DNA of 64,000 nt, from positions 1 through 64,000 of the forward strand of contig JACRLM010000085.1 of the NCBI GenBank assembly GCA_016235255.1, given 5' to 3'. This DNA comes from Nitrospinota bacterium (lineage in GTDB: Bacteria; Nitrospinota_A; UBA7883; JACRLM01). The position numbers and the translations under genes were made by a program. The notes beneath the pieces were generated by a model that was given only the letters and a program-made list of their open reading frames with translations, ran no database searches and was not told the DNA's origin. Below, piece after piece: positions 9,328-18,859 of this stretch (position 1 is its first letter; every line of letters begins with the position of its first letter).

Positions 9328-9747
9328 ATGGACGAAAAGCTGATACTGCTGGTTGAGGACAACAAGGATGACGAGGACCTGACCATCCGGGCGCTGAAAA
9401 AGTCCAACATCATGAACAAAATAGCCGTTGCGCGCGACGGGGAAGAGGCGCTGGACCTGATTTTCAACAAGGGACTGCGCCCGGCGGTGACACTGCTGGA
9501 CCTGAAACTTCCGAAGCTGGACGGCATGGCGGTGCTAAAGGCTATCCGCGAACGTCCAGAGACCAGGCTTTTGCCGGTGGTGATCCTCACATCGTCCAAG
9601 GAGGAGCAGGACATGATGAACGGCTATCAGCTCGGGGCGAACAGCTATGTGCGCAAACCAGTGGACTTTTTGCGGTTTCTGCAGGCTGTCCAGAGCCTGG
9701 GCCTTTACTGGCTGCTGCTCAACGAACAGCCGCCGAAAGTTGGTTGA
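9328..9747 (+). CDS. Single-domain response regulator, Rcp1 type
   Basis: A stand-alone receiver domain of 139 residues with no output domain. The acidic pocket is VEDNKDDE, the phosphoacceptor Asp is in TLLDLKLPKLDG, and Thr and Lys of the switch are in VILTSSKEE and YVRKPVDF. The last segment, FLQAVQSLGLYWLLLNEQPP, is typical of Rcp1/CheY-like partners of phytochrome-type kinases. The start is ATG at 9328 with GCGGGGGA upstream. Lying between two kinases, it probably shuttles phosphate from the first kinase; the final target is unknown. Confidence 0.93.
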   Translation: MDEKLILLVEDNKDDEDLTIRALKKSNIMNKIAVARDGEEALDLIFNKGLRPAVTLLDLKLPKLDGMAVLKAIRERPETRLLPVVILTSSKEEQDMMNGYQLGANSYVRKPVDFLRFLQAVQSLGLYWLLLNEQPPKVG

Positions 9748-9770
9748 ACATGGTTATAAAGGAGCCGGAA

Positions 9771-11312
9771 ATGGACAACTTGCTTAATCTTCTTCTTGTG
9801 GAAGATTCGGAGGAAGACGCGACACTGGTGGCAAGATCGCTCAAGCGCAACGGCCATCCGGTCAATTACAAAAGGGTATTTACCGCTGATGGGTTGCGGG
9901 CCGCGCTTTCCGAAAGGGAATGGGACGCCATTCTTTCCGACCATTCCATGCCGGGATTCGACACGTTTGACGCACTCGACATTTTACAGTCCAGCGGCAA
10001 GGACATCCCGTTCATCATCGTCAGCGGCTTTATAGGCGAGACGGAGGCGGTGCGCGCCATGAAGGCCGGGGCGCACGATTATGTGATGAAGGACAACCTT
10101 TCGCGCCTGGTTCCCGCCATCGAGCGGGAAATCGCGGAAGCCGCCTCAAGGAGAGCCAAGCTGTCGGCAGAATCCGCGCTGGCCGCCAGCGAGCGGAAGT
10201 TCCGCACGATTGTCGCCAATATACCGGACATCGTGTGGACTGTGGGCGAAAACGGCGATTTCGTGTTCATCAGCGCCAACGTGGAGAGGATCACCGGCTT
10301 TTCGCCGGAGGAAATCATGCGGACGGGAATGGCGGGGATGTGGTCTTCGCGGGTTCACGCGGAGGACAGAGACGTTTTCAACATCGCGTTTCGCGCCGCG
10401 TTCAAGGGATTGATCGGCGGGGAGAAGCTTTTCAACCTTGAATACCGCTTCCAGAGGAAGGACTGCGAGTACATCTGGCTGAATACCCGCGGCACATCGT
10501 CGCACGAAATGGACGGGCAAAGATTCATGGACAGCGTCACAGCCGACATATCGGAACGCAAGAGGATGGAGCGGATGCTTCTGTGCTCGGAAAAGATGGC
10601 CACCATCGGCCAGCTTTCCGCCGGAGTGGCGCACGAGATAAACAATCCGTTAAGCTACGTGATGAGCAACTATGGTTATCTGGCCAGGGAGCTGGAGAAG
10701 ATTTTTTCCATGTGCGAATCATGCCCGGAAGGCGTATCAAAAGGGGCCGGCTTCGCGGAAAAGCGGGGGGAAATACGCGCGTTGCTCGAAGAGTCGCGCG
10801 AGGGGATCAACAGGATAAGCAAGATCGTGCGCGACCTGAAAGGTTTTGCGCGCACCGGCGGCGAACTGTTCGGCGAGGCGGACATCCATGAGATGCTCGA
10901 CTCCACCCTGAACATCGTAAACAACGAGATAAAGTACAAGGCGAACGTGGTGAAAGAATACGGGGACGTGCCCAGGGTGGAATGCGTGTCATCGCAGATC
11001 AACCAGGTGTTCACCAACCTTCTGGTGAACGCGGCCCAGGCCATAAGCAAGCAGGGGGAGATAAGATTGCGCACCTACGCTGAAAGCGGCGGCGTTGCGG
11101 CGGAAATCAGCGATACGGGAAGCGGGATATCTCCGGAAAACCTGAAACGTATATTCGAGCCCCTGTTCACCACAAAGGACGAGGACGAAGGGACCGGGCT
11201 GGGGCTTTATATTTCCAACAGCATAGTGGAAAACCATCATGGGAAGATATCCGTGGACAGCGTCGTGGGGCAAGGGACGACGTTCAAGGTGTGGCTGCCG
11301 ATGCGGCAATGA
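9771..11312 (+). CDS. Response regulator-PAS-histidine kinase hybrid
   Basis: A soluble hybrid protein. An N-terminal receiver domain (about 1-120, acceptor Asp in ILSDHSMPGFDTF) is followed by a PAS domain with PAC tail (about 140-265), HisKA with H-box LSAGVAHEINNPLSYV, and an ATPase domain with NLLVNAAQAI, DTGSGI and GTGLGLYISNSI. The kinase half resembles the NtrB/ZraS-like group. I chose ATG 9771 because AAGGAG lies seven bases before it; earlier TTG/ATG codons at 9744-9750 are less likely. With its receiver at the front, its kinase activity could be controlled by phosphate from the upstream kinase. Confidence 0.9.
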   Translation: MDNLLNLLLVEDSEEDATLVARSLKRNGHPVNYKRVFTADGLRAALSEREWDAILSDHSMPGFDTFDALDILQSSGKDIPFIIVSGFIGETEAVRAMKAGAHDYVMKDNLSRLVPAIEREIAEAASRRAKLSAESALAASERKFRTIVANIPDIVWTVGENGDFVFISANVERITGFSPEEIMRTGMAGMWSSRVHAEDRDVFNIAFRAAFKGLIGGEKLFNLEYRFQRKDCEYIWLNTRGTSSHEMDGQRFMDSVTADISERKRMERMLLCSEKMATIGQLSAGVAHEINNPLSYVMSNYGYLARELEKIFSMCESCPEGVSKGAGFAEKRGEIRALLEESREGINRISKIVRDLKGFARTGGELFGEADIHEMLDSTLNIVNNEIKYKANVVKEYGDVPRVECVSSQINQVFTNLLVNAAQAISKQGEIRLRTYAESGGVAAEISDTGSGISPENLKRIFEPLFTTKDEDEGTGLGLYISNSIVENHHGKISVDSVVGQGTTFKVWLPMRQ

Positions 11313-11336
11313 CTGGAATGAATGAAAAACGCCGCG

Positions 11337-11819
11337 CTATATCGCCAGGTATCGGAGGGACAACCACAGCAGGACAAGCCCCAGCGCAAGTGTGATGATG
11401 TTCAGAATCACGGATATTCCGTGCAGCCTGCCGAACTTTTTGCGGAGTTCTTCTTTCTTCGCCGCGTCCTGCTCCACGCGGACAAGCCGTTTGACTTCCC
11501 TCGCCTCCGGTCCGTTCACATTCCCCGAATAAACGGCGATTGCGCCCATCACGATCAAAATCGCGATACCGGCTCTCACGGCGGAGTTTCCGAATGCGTC
11601 GAGGGTGTGTCCGATATAAGCCAGCGAAGCTAGCGCCAGCGCGCACAGCGACTGACCGAGCAGGAAATATTTCGGGAATATCTCCCCCACCACGTCTCCG
11701 GCGGTCTGCCTGTCTAGCGCCTTGAACACCGCCGGGGCGCCGATGAACGAGAAGAACACTATCGAGCCTGTCCATATGGCGATGGACAGCAGATGGACAT
11801 ACTTTACAATCAGTGTCAT
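11337..11819 (-). CDS. DUF4149/TMEM205-like membrane protein
   Basis: A 160-residue integral membrane protein with four predicted helices (about 5-27, 48-70, 80-98, 135-157). The opening YVHLLSIAIWTGSIVFFSF and the charged loop between the third and fourth helices match the DUF4149 (TMEM205-like) family, whose function is not settled. It lies 24 bp downstream of the SPOR protein gene in the same direction, so it is likely the last gene of the argS transcript. Confidence 0.7.
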   Translation of the reverse strand: MTLIVKYVHLLSIAIWTGSIVFFSFIGAPAVFKALDRQTAGDVVGEIFPKYFLLGQSLCALALASLAYIGHTLDAFGNSAVRAGIAILIVMGAIAVYSGNVNGPEAREVKRLVRVEQDAAKKEELRKKFGRLHGISVILNIITLALGLVLLWLSLRYLAI

Positions 11820-11843
11820 TGGCTCCCCCGCTTTCCCGCCATA

Positions 11844-12665
11844 TCAGTTTGAAGTGACGAAGGTGGAAACTTTTTCATCGCTCTTGAGCTTCTCCGCGGC
11901 GCGGGCGGCGGCCGGCTCCGTCCTGTACGACCCCACACGAACCCGGTACCATGTGGTCCCTTTGTTGGCGAAGGGTTGTATGAACGCATTGTGGTTTTTG
12001 GCCGCAAGTCTGGCCGACAGTTTTTCCGCCTCGGCCTTTGAGGGGAAAGATCCCACCTGCACCGTAAAAGTTTTCGCTTCGGGTTTTTTCGCGCCGGAGG
12101 CCGATGAAGGGGCCTTCGCTTCGGCGGCCTGTTTGGGCTTTGCGGCCGGTTCCTTGGCGTTCTTTGCCGGCGTGGCCTCCTTTTTCGGTTTTTCCTGCTT
12201 GGCCGCTTCTTTTGCTTCCGCCGCCGGCTTGGCCGGATCGTTCTTTTTCACCAGGGCGGACACCTTTGGTTCGTCCTGCTTTACGTCCCGGACAGGCTCC
12301 GCCTTCTCCTGCCTGGCAGGTTGCGCCGTGGCCGCCGGGGCCTGTTCAGACGACAGCGTTTTAGTGAATGTGAACTGCTGGGGCCTGGCCTCCTTTTCCA
12401 GTTCCCTCTCCTTGATTATGGAATCCGCGTCCAGCTTTTTGGGAGTCACCGCCCCTCCGAAAAACTGCGATTCTTCCTCCTGTTGTCCGGCTTTCACGGG
12501 GGTCTCAGGCGCGTTTTGTTTCACCACCCCGCCGGAAAGGTATCCGGCGAGGAAAGTGACCCCAGCTATGGCCGCGATGGCTCCGAACAGCACCGCCACC
12601 TGCTTTCCCGTGAGGAGCACTCCCGGGCTCTTGCCCCCTTTTTTTTCGTTGCCGCCCATTTTCAC
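11844..12665 (-). CDS. SPOR-domain membrane protein
   Basis: A bitopic inner-membrane protein of 273 residues: a short cytoplasmic tail, one helix at about 22-44, a long Lys/Ala/Pro/Glu-rich periplasmic linker, and a C-terminal SPOR domain (about 195-273) with FTVQVGSFPSKAEAEKLSARL and YRVRVGSY. SPOR domains bind denuded peptidoglycan at the division septum. The start is GTG at 12665, overlapping the end of argS by 4 bp, or the ATG two codons later. Coupling to argS suggests cotranscription, not a functional link. Confidence 0.88.
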   Translation of the reverse strand: MKMGGNEKKGGKSPGVLLTGKQVAVLFGAIAAIAGVTFLAGYLSGGVVKQNAPETPVKAGQQEEESQFFGGAVTPKKLDADSIIKERELEKEARPQQFTFTKTLSSEQAPAATAQPARQEKAEPVRDVKQDEPKVSALVKKNDPAKPAAEAKEAAKQEKPKKEATPAKNAKEPAAKPKQAAEAKAPSSASGAKKPEAKTFTVQVGSFPSKAEAEKLSARLAAKNHNAFIQPFANKGTTWYRVRVGSYRTEPAAARAAEKLKSDEKVSTFVTSN

Positions 12666-14314
12666 ATCCGTTCCGGGGCTTCCACGCCCAGCAATTCAAG
12701 ACCGTTTCCTATCACTGTTTTCACAGCCTCCACAAGTTTAAGCCTGGCCTGCGAAAGGGGGACGTTCTCCGTCACAACCCTGTGATGCTTATAGAAAGAA
12801 TGGAACAGCCCCGCCAGGTCCAGCAGATATTGGGGAATCGGGTGCACGTGGTACGCCTCCGCGCATCCGGCCACCACGTCCGGGAAACCGGCAAGCTTCC
12901 TTATCAGCCTCAATTCATCTTCCCCGGCAAGCTGGCTTTTGTCCACCTGCCCGAAGGGGACCATTTCCACTCCGCGTTCTTTTGCGGTGGTGAAAATATT
13001 GGCGCACCTGGCGTGGGCGTACTGGATGTAATACACCGGGTTTTCGTCGCTGTGTTTTTTCGCCAGGTCCACGTCAAACTCCATCTGGCTGTCCGTCGAG
13101 CGCATAAGGAAGAAAAAGCGCGTGGCGTCCACTCCAACCTCGTCGAGGATTTCCCGTAACGTGGTGAACACCCCGCTGCGTGTGGACATGGCCACAAGCT
13201 CCCCCCCGCGCTTCAGGTTCACGATCTGCACGAGCCTGGCCACAAGCCTTTCCGGATCGGCCCCCAGGGCCGCCACCACAGCCTTGAGCCGGGGGACGTA
13301 TCCGTGATGGTCCGCCCCCCAGATGTCCACCATGGTATGAAAGCCACGGTCCAGCTTGTTCTTGTGGTATGCGATGTCCGCCGCCAGATAGGTGGTGGGC
13401 CCGTTTGCACGCCGCACCACCCGGTCCTTGTCGTCGCCGGCTATGTCGGTCTTCAGCCAAAGGGCGCCTTCGTTTTCGTATATGGCCCCGTTTTTCAACA
13501 GAAGCTCGATGAGCGCCGCCACCTCCCCCCGCTTGTGAAGTTCTTCTTCGGAGAACCACTCGTCAAACCCCACGCGGAAATCAGCAAGGTCCTTGCGGAT
13601 ATCCTCCATTATCGTTTCCGCCGCGTATTTGCGGGCCTTTGGCAGCGCTTCGGCCTGCGGCTCGTCAAGCACCTTGCCGCCGTATTTGTCCAGAAATCCC
13701 CGGGCCACATCTTTCATGTACTCGCCCTTGTAGGCCGGCTCGCCGAAAGGCTTTTCCAATAGCTCCCTGGCCCGTTCCAGCGTGGAATTGCCCAGGTTGT
13801 CCATCTGGAGCCCGACGTCGTTTATGTAATACTCTTTGTGCACGTCGTAACCGGCCTTGGTGAGTATGCGCGCCAGGCTGTCGCCAAAGGCTGCCCCGCG
13901 CCCATGTCCGATATGCAAAGGCCCGGTGGGGTTGGCGGAAACGAACTCCACCATCACCTTGGCCCCTTTGCCAAGATCGGCATTGCCGTAAGAGACGGGA
14001 TTTCTAAAAATTTCGTCCAGCGACTCCACCCAGACTTCCGGCTTTACCGTCATATTGATAAATCCCGGCCCCGCAATGGACACAGCGGAGAGGGTGTCGT
14101 CCTTTGCGATGCGCTCTTTGAGTTTTTCGGCGATGGCGCGCGGCGAGGTCTTCAGTTTGGAGGCCAGGATCATGGCGGCGTTGCACGAAAAATCGCCGAA
14201 TTTTTCCTCTTTGGGCGTGGTTATCTCGAAAAACGAGGGAGCCTCGTTCCACCCTTCGGCGGCCGCGGTCTCCCGGTACGCCTTCTCCACTATCTTCAAT
14301 ACTGTCTGCTTCAT
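12662..14314 (-). CDS. argS: Arginyl-tRNA synthetase
   Basis: Class I synthetase that charges tRNA-Arg. It has the N-terminal Add-1 domain, the HIGH signature in the segment ANPTGPLHIGHGRGAAFGD (about 126-144), the catalytic Rossmann core, the segment GELVAMSTRSGVF in place of a clear KMSKS (usual for this enzyme), and the DALR anticodon-binding domain at the C-terminus. Length of 550 residues is normal. It leads a minus-strand run with the SPOR and DUF4149-like genes. Confidence 0.97.
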   Translation of the reverse strand: MKQTVLKIVEKAYRETAAAEGWNEAPSFFEITTPKEEKFGDFSCNAAMILASKLKTSPRAIAEKLKERIAKDDTLSAVSIAGPGFINMTVKPEVWVESLDEIFRNPVSYGNADLGKGAKVMVEFVSANPTGPLHIGHGRGAAFGDSLARILTKAGYDVHKEYYINDVGLQMDNLGNSTLERARELLEKPFGEPAYKGEYMKDVARGFLDKYGGKVLDEPQAEALPKARKYAAETIMEDIRKDLADFRVGFDEWFSEEELHKRGEVAALIELLLKNGAIYENEGALWLKTDIAGDDKDRVVRRANGPTTYLAADIAYHKNKLDRGFHTMVDIWGADHHGYVPRLKAVVAALGADPERLVARLVQIVNLKRGGELVAMSTRSGVFTTLREILDEVGVDATRFFFLMRSTDSQMEFDVDLAKKHSDENPVYYIQYAHARCANIFTTAKERGVEMVPFGQVDKSQLAGEDELRLIRKLAGFPDVVAGCAEAYHVHPIPQYLLDLAGLFHSFYKHHRVVTENVPLSQARLKLVEAVKTVIGNGLELLGVEAPERM

Positions 14315-14392
14315 CCGTCCTGCCGATGTAATACTTGCGTTTGAACTGAATAGGTTACAACCCCGGAGCCGGTCAAGTCAAACGCGGGCGTC

Positions 14393-15679
14393 CTATCTTT
14401 CCCCGATCGCCTTGTACAGGCTCGCCTCCGCCACCTTGTAATCGGCCAGCGCCTGGTTATGAGCGGTCTTCGCGTTCACATACCCCGCCTGCGCGTCGGA
14501 CACTTCTATGGAATTGCCCACCCCGGCGGCGTACCGGCCGTTGGCCAGATCCTGGTTCTCCACCGCAAGCTGGACAGACTCGCGCGCCACGGCGATCCGC
14601 TCCTCCGCGTCCTTAAGGTTCACGTACGCCTTTTGGACTTCCAGCTGGATGTTCCGGATCAAAGCGGATTCCTTCGCCGTAAGCGTGGTAAGGTTCGCAC
14701 GGGCCTCCTCCACCTGGTACCTGGTGGAAAAACCCGAGAATAGCGGAAGCGTGAACGTCACTCCGGCGCTCCACTGGCTGTCCAGCGGAGGTTTCTCGCC
14801 GTAATAATCATAGGATGCGGAGCCGCTCAACGTTGGGTAATGCCCGCTTTCGGCGTAGCGGAGGGACTGTTCCGCGGAGTTTTTCATCGCCGCCGCCGCC
14901 ATGAGGTCCGGCCTTGATCCCGCGGCCTTCTCCAGCGCCTGTTCCAGGGTGATGGCAATGGGGGTGAATGCAAGGCCGTCCACGATGGAATATTCCGGCG
15001 CGCCGGTGATCCCCATGGCGTTGTCCAGGTTGAGCCGGGCGATTTTCAGGGCATTGCCGGCCTTCATAAGGTTGAGCCGCGCGGAGGAAAGGTCCACCGC
15101 CGCCTTGGTCACCTCATACTTGGGCTTGGCCCCCGCGTCGAAAAATCCCCGCGCCTGGCGCATGTGGTCCTCGTATTGGCGCACGTTCTCCCGCATAAGC
15201 TCCACGTTGCGAATCGCCTGGGCGAGGCCGTAATACGCCTGCCGGACGTTGAAAACGATCTGCTGCCGGACGTTTTCCAGATCGGCCATGGCCGAATCGG
15301 CGCCATACCGCTGGACATCGGCCTGCGACGATGTTTTTCCGAAATCGAAAATGGTCTGGGTGGCCGAGGCTCCGGCGGAGTAGTTTCTGGAAAGCTGGTA
15401 GCGTCCGGTGGAGGACACGGTTGTGGAGTAATCGGTTTGGCTGTACCCGGCCGAAAGGCCGATCTGCGGGTAATACCCCGATTTGGCCCCCTGGGCCTTG
15501 GCCTTCCCCGCCTCCGCCGCCCCAGTGGATGCGGCTATGTCCGGATGGGCTCCAAGCGCGATTTCCACACAACGGGCGACGTCGAGCTTTTCACCCGGCT
15601 TTACCGGGCTTTCCGCAAACGCGGCGGCATGAAAACCGAAAAACAACGCAAGATAAAAGGCCGGTTTGATCCACTTCAT
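14393..15679 (-). CDS. TolC-family outer-membrane channel protein
   Basis: An outer-membrane efflux-type protein of 428 residues with a signal peptide (MKWIKPAFYLALFFGFHAAA then FAES). The two tandem OEP repeats contain the typical long amphipathic helices (for example LMREN, VRQYEDHMRQARGFFDAG, and the second-half NRxxxG turn at DLANGRYAAGVGN). I chose ATG 15679 because an AAAGGGGGG ribosome site precedes it; the frame could start at 15703 but would spoil the signal peptide. No inner-membrane pump or adaptor genes lie beside it, so it may serve a pump encoded elsewhere. Confidence 0.9.
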   Translation of the reverse strand: MKWIKPAFYLALFFGFHAAAFAESPVKPGEKLDVARCVEIALGAHPDIAASTGAAEAGKAKAQGAKSGYYPQIGLSAGYSQTDYSTTVSSTGRYQLSRNYSAGASATQTIFDFGKTSSQADVQRYGADSAMADLENVRQQIVFNVRQAYYGLAQAIRNVELMRENVRQYEDHMRQARGFFDAGAKPKYEVTKAAVDLSSARLNLMKAGNALKIARLNLDNAMGITGAPEYSIVDGLAFTPIAITLEQALEKAAGSRPDLMAAAAMKNSAEQSLRYAESGHYPTLSGSASYDYYGEKPPLDSQWSAGVTFTLPLFSGFSTRYQVEEARANLTTLTAKESALIRNIQLEVQKAYVNLKDAEERIAVARESVQLAVENQDLANGRYAAGVGNSIEVSDAQAGYVNAKTAHNQALADYKVAEASLYKAIGER

Positions 15680-15699
15680 GCGCGTTCGCCCCCCCTTTG

Positions 15700-16890
15700 T
15701 CATCCCTTCATCCCCAGCATCACCAATTTCGCGATCAGCCGGGAGAGCAAAGGGGCCGTTTTGCGAATGACAAATTTCGCGAGCCCGTCCAGCCCGATGG
15801 CAAGCTTGAAAAAACCTTCCCGCGTTTTATCAACGGCGGTGTAAAGAATGTATATGATCCGTTCGGCGATTGAATATTCAAGCTTGCCGGTGATGTTTTT
15901 TATAAAATCATCGTACCCGGTGTTGTCGAGGGTATGCGTCCCTGTGTCCAGTTCGCGCTTTTTCACAAGGGCCCGAAGCCGCGCGGTCCCCCTGATGGCG
16001 CGATATACGGTGAGCCGATCCTCCGAGGTGAGCCTGCGTTCACGCTCTTCGGCGCTTTGGGTATTCCTCCTGAACACATAGAAGGTGCGCCGGGCGTAGA
16101 ACAGGCATTCGCCGAAATAGTTGTGTATTTTTTTCTCCACTTCCGTCACCCGCGCAAGGCCATGGTCCGCGAAAAGCTTCTCCCACCATTCGGTGTGCGC
16201 CCAGGTAAGATGGCCGCTGGATGGAACGAGCGGATCGAACGAATTTAGCGTCAGGCATTTGAACGGCTCGCGCTTATCGAACTGTTCCCGGTTCTCTTCG
16301 AACTCCAGGGGGAATATCTCGCCGTACATCCTGTCGCACCCGAATCCGGGTATGACGAAAAAGTAGAAAGCGTCCTGCGTGGACACGTCTATGAGCGAGG
16401 TTATGTATTCGCCGAGCCTGCGCGGGTCCAGATGCTCCCATATGTCAAAGCCCAGCACGGTGTCGAAAAGGCGGCCATCGGCCCTGTAATTTCGCAGCAC
16501 GTCCAGCAGGTCCCCGGCGGCGAGCTTTCCTGCAAGCTCCGGCCAGGTGTCCTTTAAAATCTCCTCGCTTATGTCCACCCCGTGGACGTCCACTTCCCCG
16601 GAAAGGCCAAGCGTGAAAAGATCGTCGGCCGCGCCGCACCCTATCTCCAGCGCCTTTCGCGGCTTTAAGGAAGAGATTATGGAGGCGAAAAGCAGGTTGT
16701 GGGTCCGGACGATCCCCTTGACCCGCCCGATATGGCTGTCGAAATACGCGCTTCCGTAGAAGTTGGAGCTTTCAATGTTGTGGATCAGTCGGGTATAGTC
16801 TTCGTCGCTCTCGATCTGGACGACGTTGGCCTCATCCCCTTTTTTGTACGCCGGGCCGTCGCCGGCATATCTGGCTTTAAGGATTTTCAT
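15700..16890 (-). CDS. SAM-dependent methyltransferase domain protein
   Basis: A 396-residue protein whose central part (about 80-190) is a Rossmann methyltransferase: motif I ALEIGCGAADDLFTLG, acidic end of strand 2 VDVHGVDIS, and motif IV region DTVLGFDIWEHLD. The N-terminal 60 residues and the last 150 residues are outside the domain; the tail has an amphipathic or weakly hydrophobic end. The substrate is unknown. The gene lies 20 bp upstream of the TolC-family gene, in the same direction. Confidence 0.75.
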   Translation of the reverse strand: MKILKARYAGDGPAYKKGDEANVVQIESDEDYTRLIHNIESSNFYGSAYFDSHIGRVKGIVRTHNLLFASIISSLKPRKALEIGCGAADDLFTLGLSGEVDVHGVDISEEILKDTWPELAGKLAAGDLLDVLRNYRADGRLFDTVLGFDIWEHLDPRRLGEYITSLIDVSTQDAFYFFVIPGFGCDRMYGEIFPLEFEENREQFDKREPFKCLTLNSFDPLVPSSGHLTWAHTEWWEKLFADHGLARVTEVEKKIHNYFGECLFYARRTFYVFRRNTQSAEERERRLTSEDRLTVYRAIRGTARLRALVKKRELDTGTHTLDNTGYDDFIKNITGKLEYSIAERIIYILYTAVDKTREGFFKLAIGLDGLAKFVIRKTAPLLSRLIAKLVMLGMKG

Positions 16891-16950
16891 CTGCGCATGA
16901 TACCATCCGCCGGGCGGCGTGGCCCGCCAATTTTGGCGGGGCGATATGCC

Positions 16951-17367
16951 CTATACTTGCCCTTCAGGCGCGCCAAAGGCGTTTATGGCCGGGCCATACG
17001 CCTTGTCGCTGACTGCGATATGCTCTTTGAGCCATTCGGTGACGAACCGCAGGATGTCCAGCGGCATCACACGCACCCCGCTCATGTGGTCGTTTATGTA
17101 ATTTAGCACCTCGGCCTTGAAACCCTCGTGCTGGCGCTTATGGTCGTCATATTTTGCGTAATGGCATTCCTGCAACGCCTTTTCCTCCGCAACGAAATGG
17201 TATGAAGCGTAGTTGGCAAGTTCGTTCAACGTGGGGAGCAGCGCCTCCCTCCCCTTGCCGGAGGTGATCCCCTTGTGCAGGTCGTTGATTATGCCGAAAA
17301 GTTTTTTATGCTGGCCGTCGAACAGGTCAACGCCGGTGCTGAAAGAATCGCTCCATTCAACGTACAT
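16951..17367 (-). CDS. Bacteriohemerythrin
   Basis: A single-domain hemerythrin of 138 residues that binds O2 at a non-haem di-iron centre. All ligand motifs are present: DGQHKKLF, the YHFVAEE segment (His and Glu), DDHKRQHEGF (two His) and WLKEHIAVSDKAYG (His and Asp). In other bacteria such proteins deliver or scavenge oxygen for respiratory or microaerobic metabolism. It is a single-gene unit with its own promoter. Confidence 0.95.
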   Translation of the reverse strand: MYVEWSDSFSTGVDLFDGQHKKLFGIINDLHKGITSGKGREALLPTLNELANYASYHFVAEEKALQECHYAKYDDHKRQHEGFKAEVLNYINDHMSGVRVMPLDILRFVTEWLKEHIAVSDKAYGPAINAFGAPEGQV

Positions 17368-17399
17368 GACCCATACCCCACAAGGAGAAGATTAGGCGG

Positions 17400-17428
17400 A
17401 TTATATATTGGAGCGGAACATATTACAA
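17400..17428 (-). promoter_or_regulatory. Sigma-70 promoter for bacteriohemerythrin
   Basis: On the minus strand TTGTAA (17428-17423) and TATAAT (17405-17400) are separated by 17 bp. The -10 box is a perfect match and the start codon follows after about 30 bases. Confidence 0.6.
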
Positions 17429-17453
17429 GTCTTGGCGGGAGAAGGCGCCCAGG

Positions 17454-18131
17454 TTACGAATACCTTCTCTCCAGCCAGCGGGAGAACGCCGTGAGGGTGT
17501 AGCATAGCGAAAAATACAATATCGCGATGAATATAAAAATCTCGAAGGGGAATATCATCGTGCGGTTGTTCACCTGGGTGGCGATGCTGGTCAACTCCGG
17601 AACGCCGACGATGAACGCAAGGGACGTGTCCTTCACAAGCGACACAAGCTGGTTTACGAACGAGGGGATCATGTGGCGCAATCCCTGGGGGAGCACAACA
17701 TATATCATCGCCTGCCAGTAACCAAGCCCGGTGGACATGGCCGCCTCCATCTGCCCCCTGGGCACCCCCTCTATGCCGGCCCGCACTATCTGCCCCATGT
17801 AGGCCGACGTGAAAATCGTGAGGGCCGCTATCACCGTCCTGCTCTCCGGCACGGCGCCCCCCGTGGCAAGCGGGAGCAGGAAATACATCCAGAAAATCAC
17901 CATGAGCAGCGGCATGCCCCGCAGCACTTCGCAATATATCTTGGAGACCCGCCGGATCACATCGTGCCGGGCCACGCCCATCAGCCCCACCACTATCCCG
18001 AACAAAATGGAAAGGGCGCACGAGGTGACCGCCAGGTATATCGTCAGCGCAAATCCCCCCAGCGGGCCGTGTGGCCACAGCCCCACCATGAAATACGGCA
18101 GGTTGTTTGCTATCACGGAATAATCGAACAT
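17454..18131 (-). CDS. Polar amino-acid ABC transporter permease (second)
   Basis: One of two integral-membrane subunits of an uptake transporter for polar amino acids (HisM/GltK family). It has about five helices and the ABC-contact (EAA) loop IEGVPRGQMEAAMSTGLGYW. The 225-residue length is normal. It is the last gene of the four-gene transporter operon and starts one base after the first permease ends. Confidence 0.92.
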   Translation of the reverse strand: MFDYSVIANNLPYFMVGLWPHGPLGGFALTIYLAVTSCALSILFGIVVGLMGVARHDVIRRVSKIYCEVLRGMPLLMVIFWMYFLLPLATGGAVPESRTVIAALTIFTSAYMGQIVRAGIEGVPRGQMEAAMSTGLGYWQAMIYVVLPQGLRHMIPSFVNQLVSLVKDTSLAFIVGVPELTSIATQVNNRTMIFPFEIFIFIAILYFSLCYTLTAFSRWLERRYS

Positions 18132-18132
18132 G

Positions 18133-18843
18133 TCAGGCGTGCCTCCCCGCCATCAGGTACTTCTTGCGATAGACGTTCATCGCGGCGGAGATCATCAGCG
18201 ACAGGGCCAGGTAGATAAGGGTGGCGGCGGTGAAGGCCTCGAATCCCTTCAGGGTCTCGCTTTCCACCTGGCGCGCCTGGTATGAAAGCTCCGCCACGCC
18301 GATGGTCATGGCCAGGGAGGAGTTTTTCATCAAATTCAAAAACTGGCCGATGAGCGGCGGCACCGATATGCGCACCGCCTGGGGAAGTATCACGTGGCGC
18401 ATTGCGCCAAGGTAGCTGAATCCGGAGCTTACCGCCGCCTCCATCTGGGTCTTTGGCACGGCGCGCACACCGGAGCGGATGTCCTCGGCGATGAATGCGG
18501 AAGTGTATATCGCAAGCCCGGCGGCCGCTGCCCAGAACTCAAAGTCGCCGGTGGTGTTGAGCCAGTCGTTGAACGCCGCGGGGAGTATCTTGTACGACCC
18601 GAAATACCAGAAAAATATCTGCACCAGCAGCGGCGTATTGCGGATGAATTCCAGGTACGCCATGGAGCCGAGCCGGAAAACGCCGTGGTGGCTCATCCGC
18701 GCCACCGCCACCAGCACGCCGATGGCGAAGGCGAGGATGATGGACACGGACGACAACTGGAGGGTGACCTTGAGCCCCTCGAAAAGCCACAGGGCGTACT
18801 TTCCCGAGGTTATTACCGTCCAGTCAAAGCTGTATCCGGACAC
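18133..18843 (-). CDS. Polar amino-acid ABC transporter permease (first)
   Basis: Partner permease of the same transporter, 236 residues, HisQ/GltJ-like. Family segments include the N-terminal LQLSSVSIILAFAIGVLVA helix, EFIRNTPLLVQIFFWYF and the EAA loop RSGVRAVPKTQMEAAVSSG. It most likely forms a heterodimer with the downstream permease. It follows the binding-protein gene after 16 bp. Confidence 0.92.
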   Translation of the reverse strand: MSGYSFDWTVITSGKYALWLFEGLKVTLQLSSVSIILAFAIGVLVAVARMSHHGVFRLGSMAYLEFIRNTPLLVQIFFWYFGSYKILPAAFNDWLNTTGDFEFWAAAAGLAIYTSAFIAEDIRSGVRAVPKTQMEAAVSSGFSYLGAMRHVILPQAVRISVPPLIGQFLNLMKNSSLAMTIGVAELSYQARQVESETLKGFEAFTAATLIYLALSLMISAAMNVYRKKYLMAGRHA

Positions 18844-18859
18844 TTGCCGCGCGGCCTTG

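Noticed and set aside
11722..12741. Long plus-strand frame opposite the SPOR protein gene
   Set aside because: It is the antisense of a low-complexity Lys/Ala-rich linker and the start of argS; its product is Ser/Phe/Ala-rich and has no family features.
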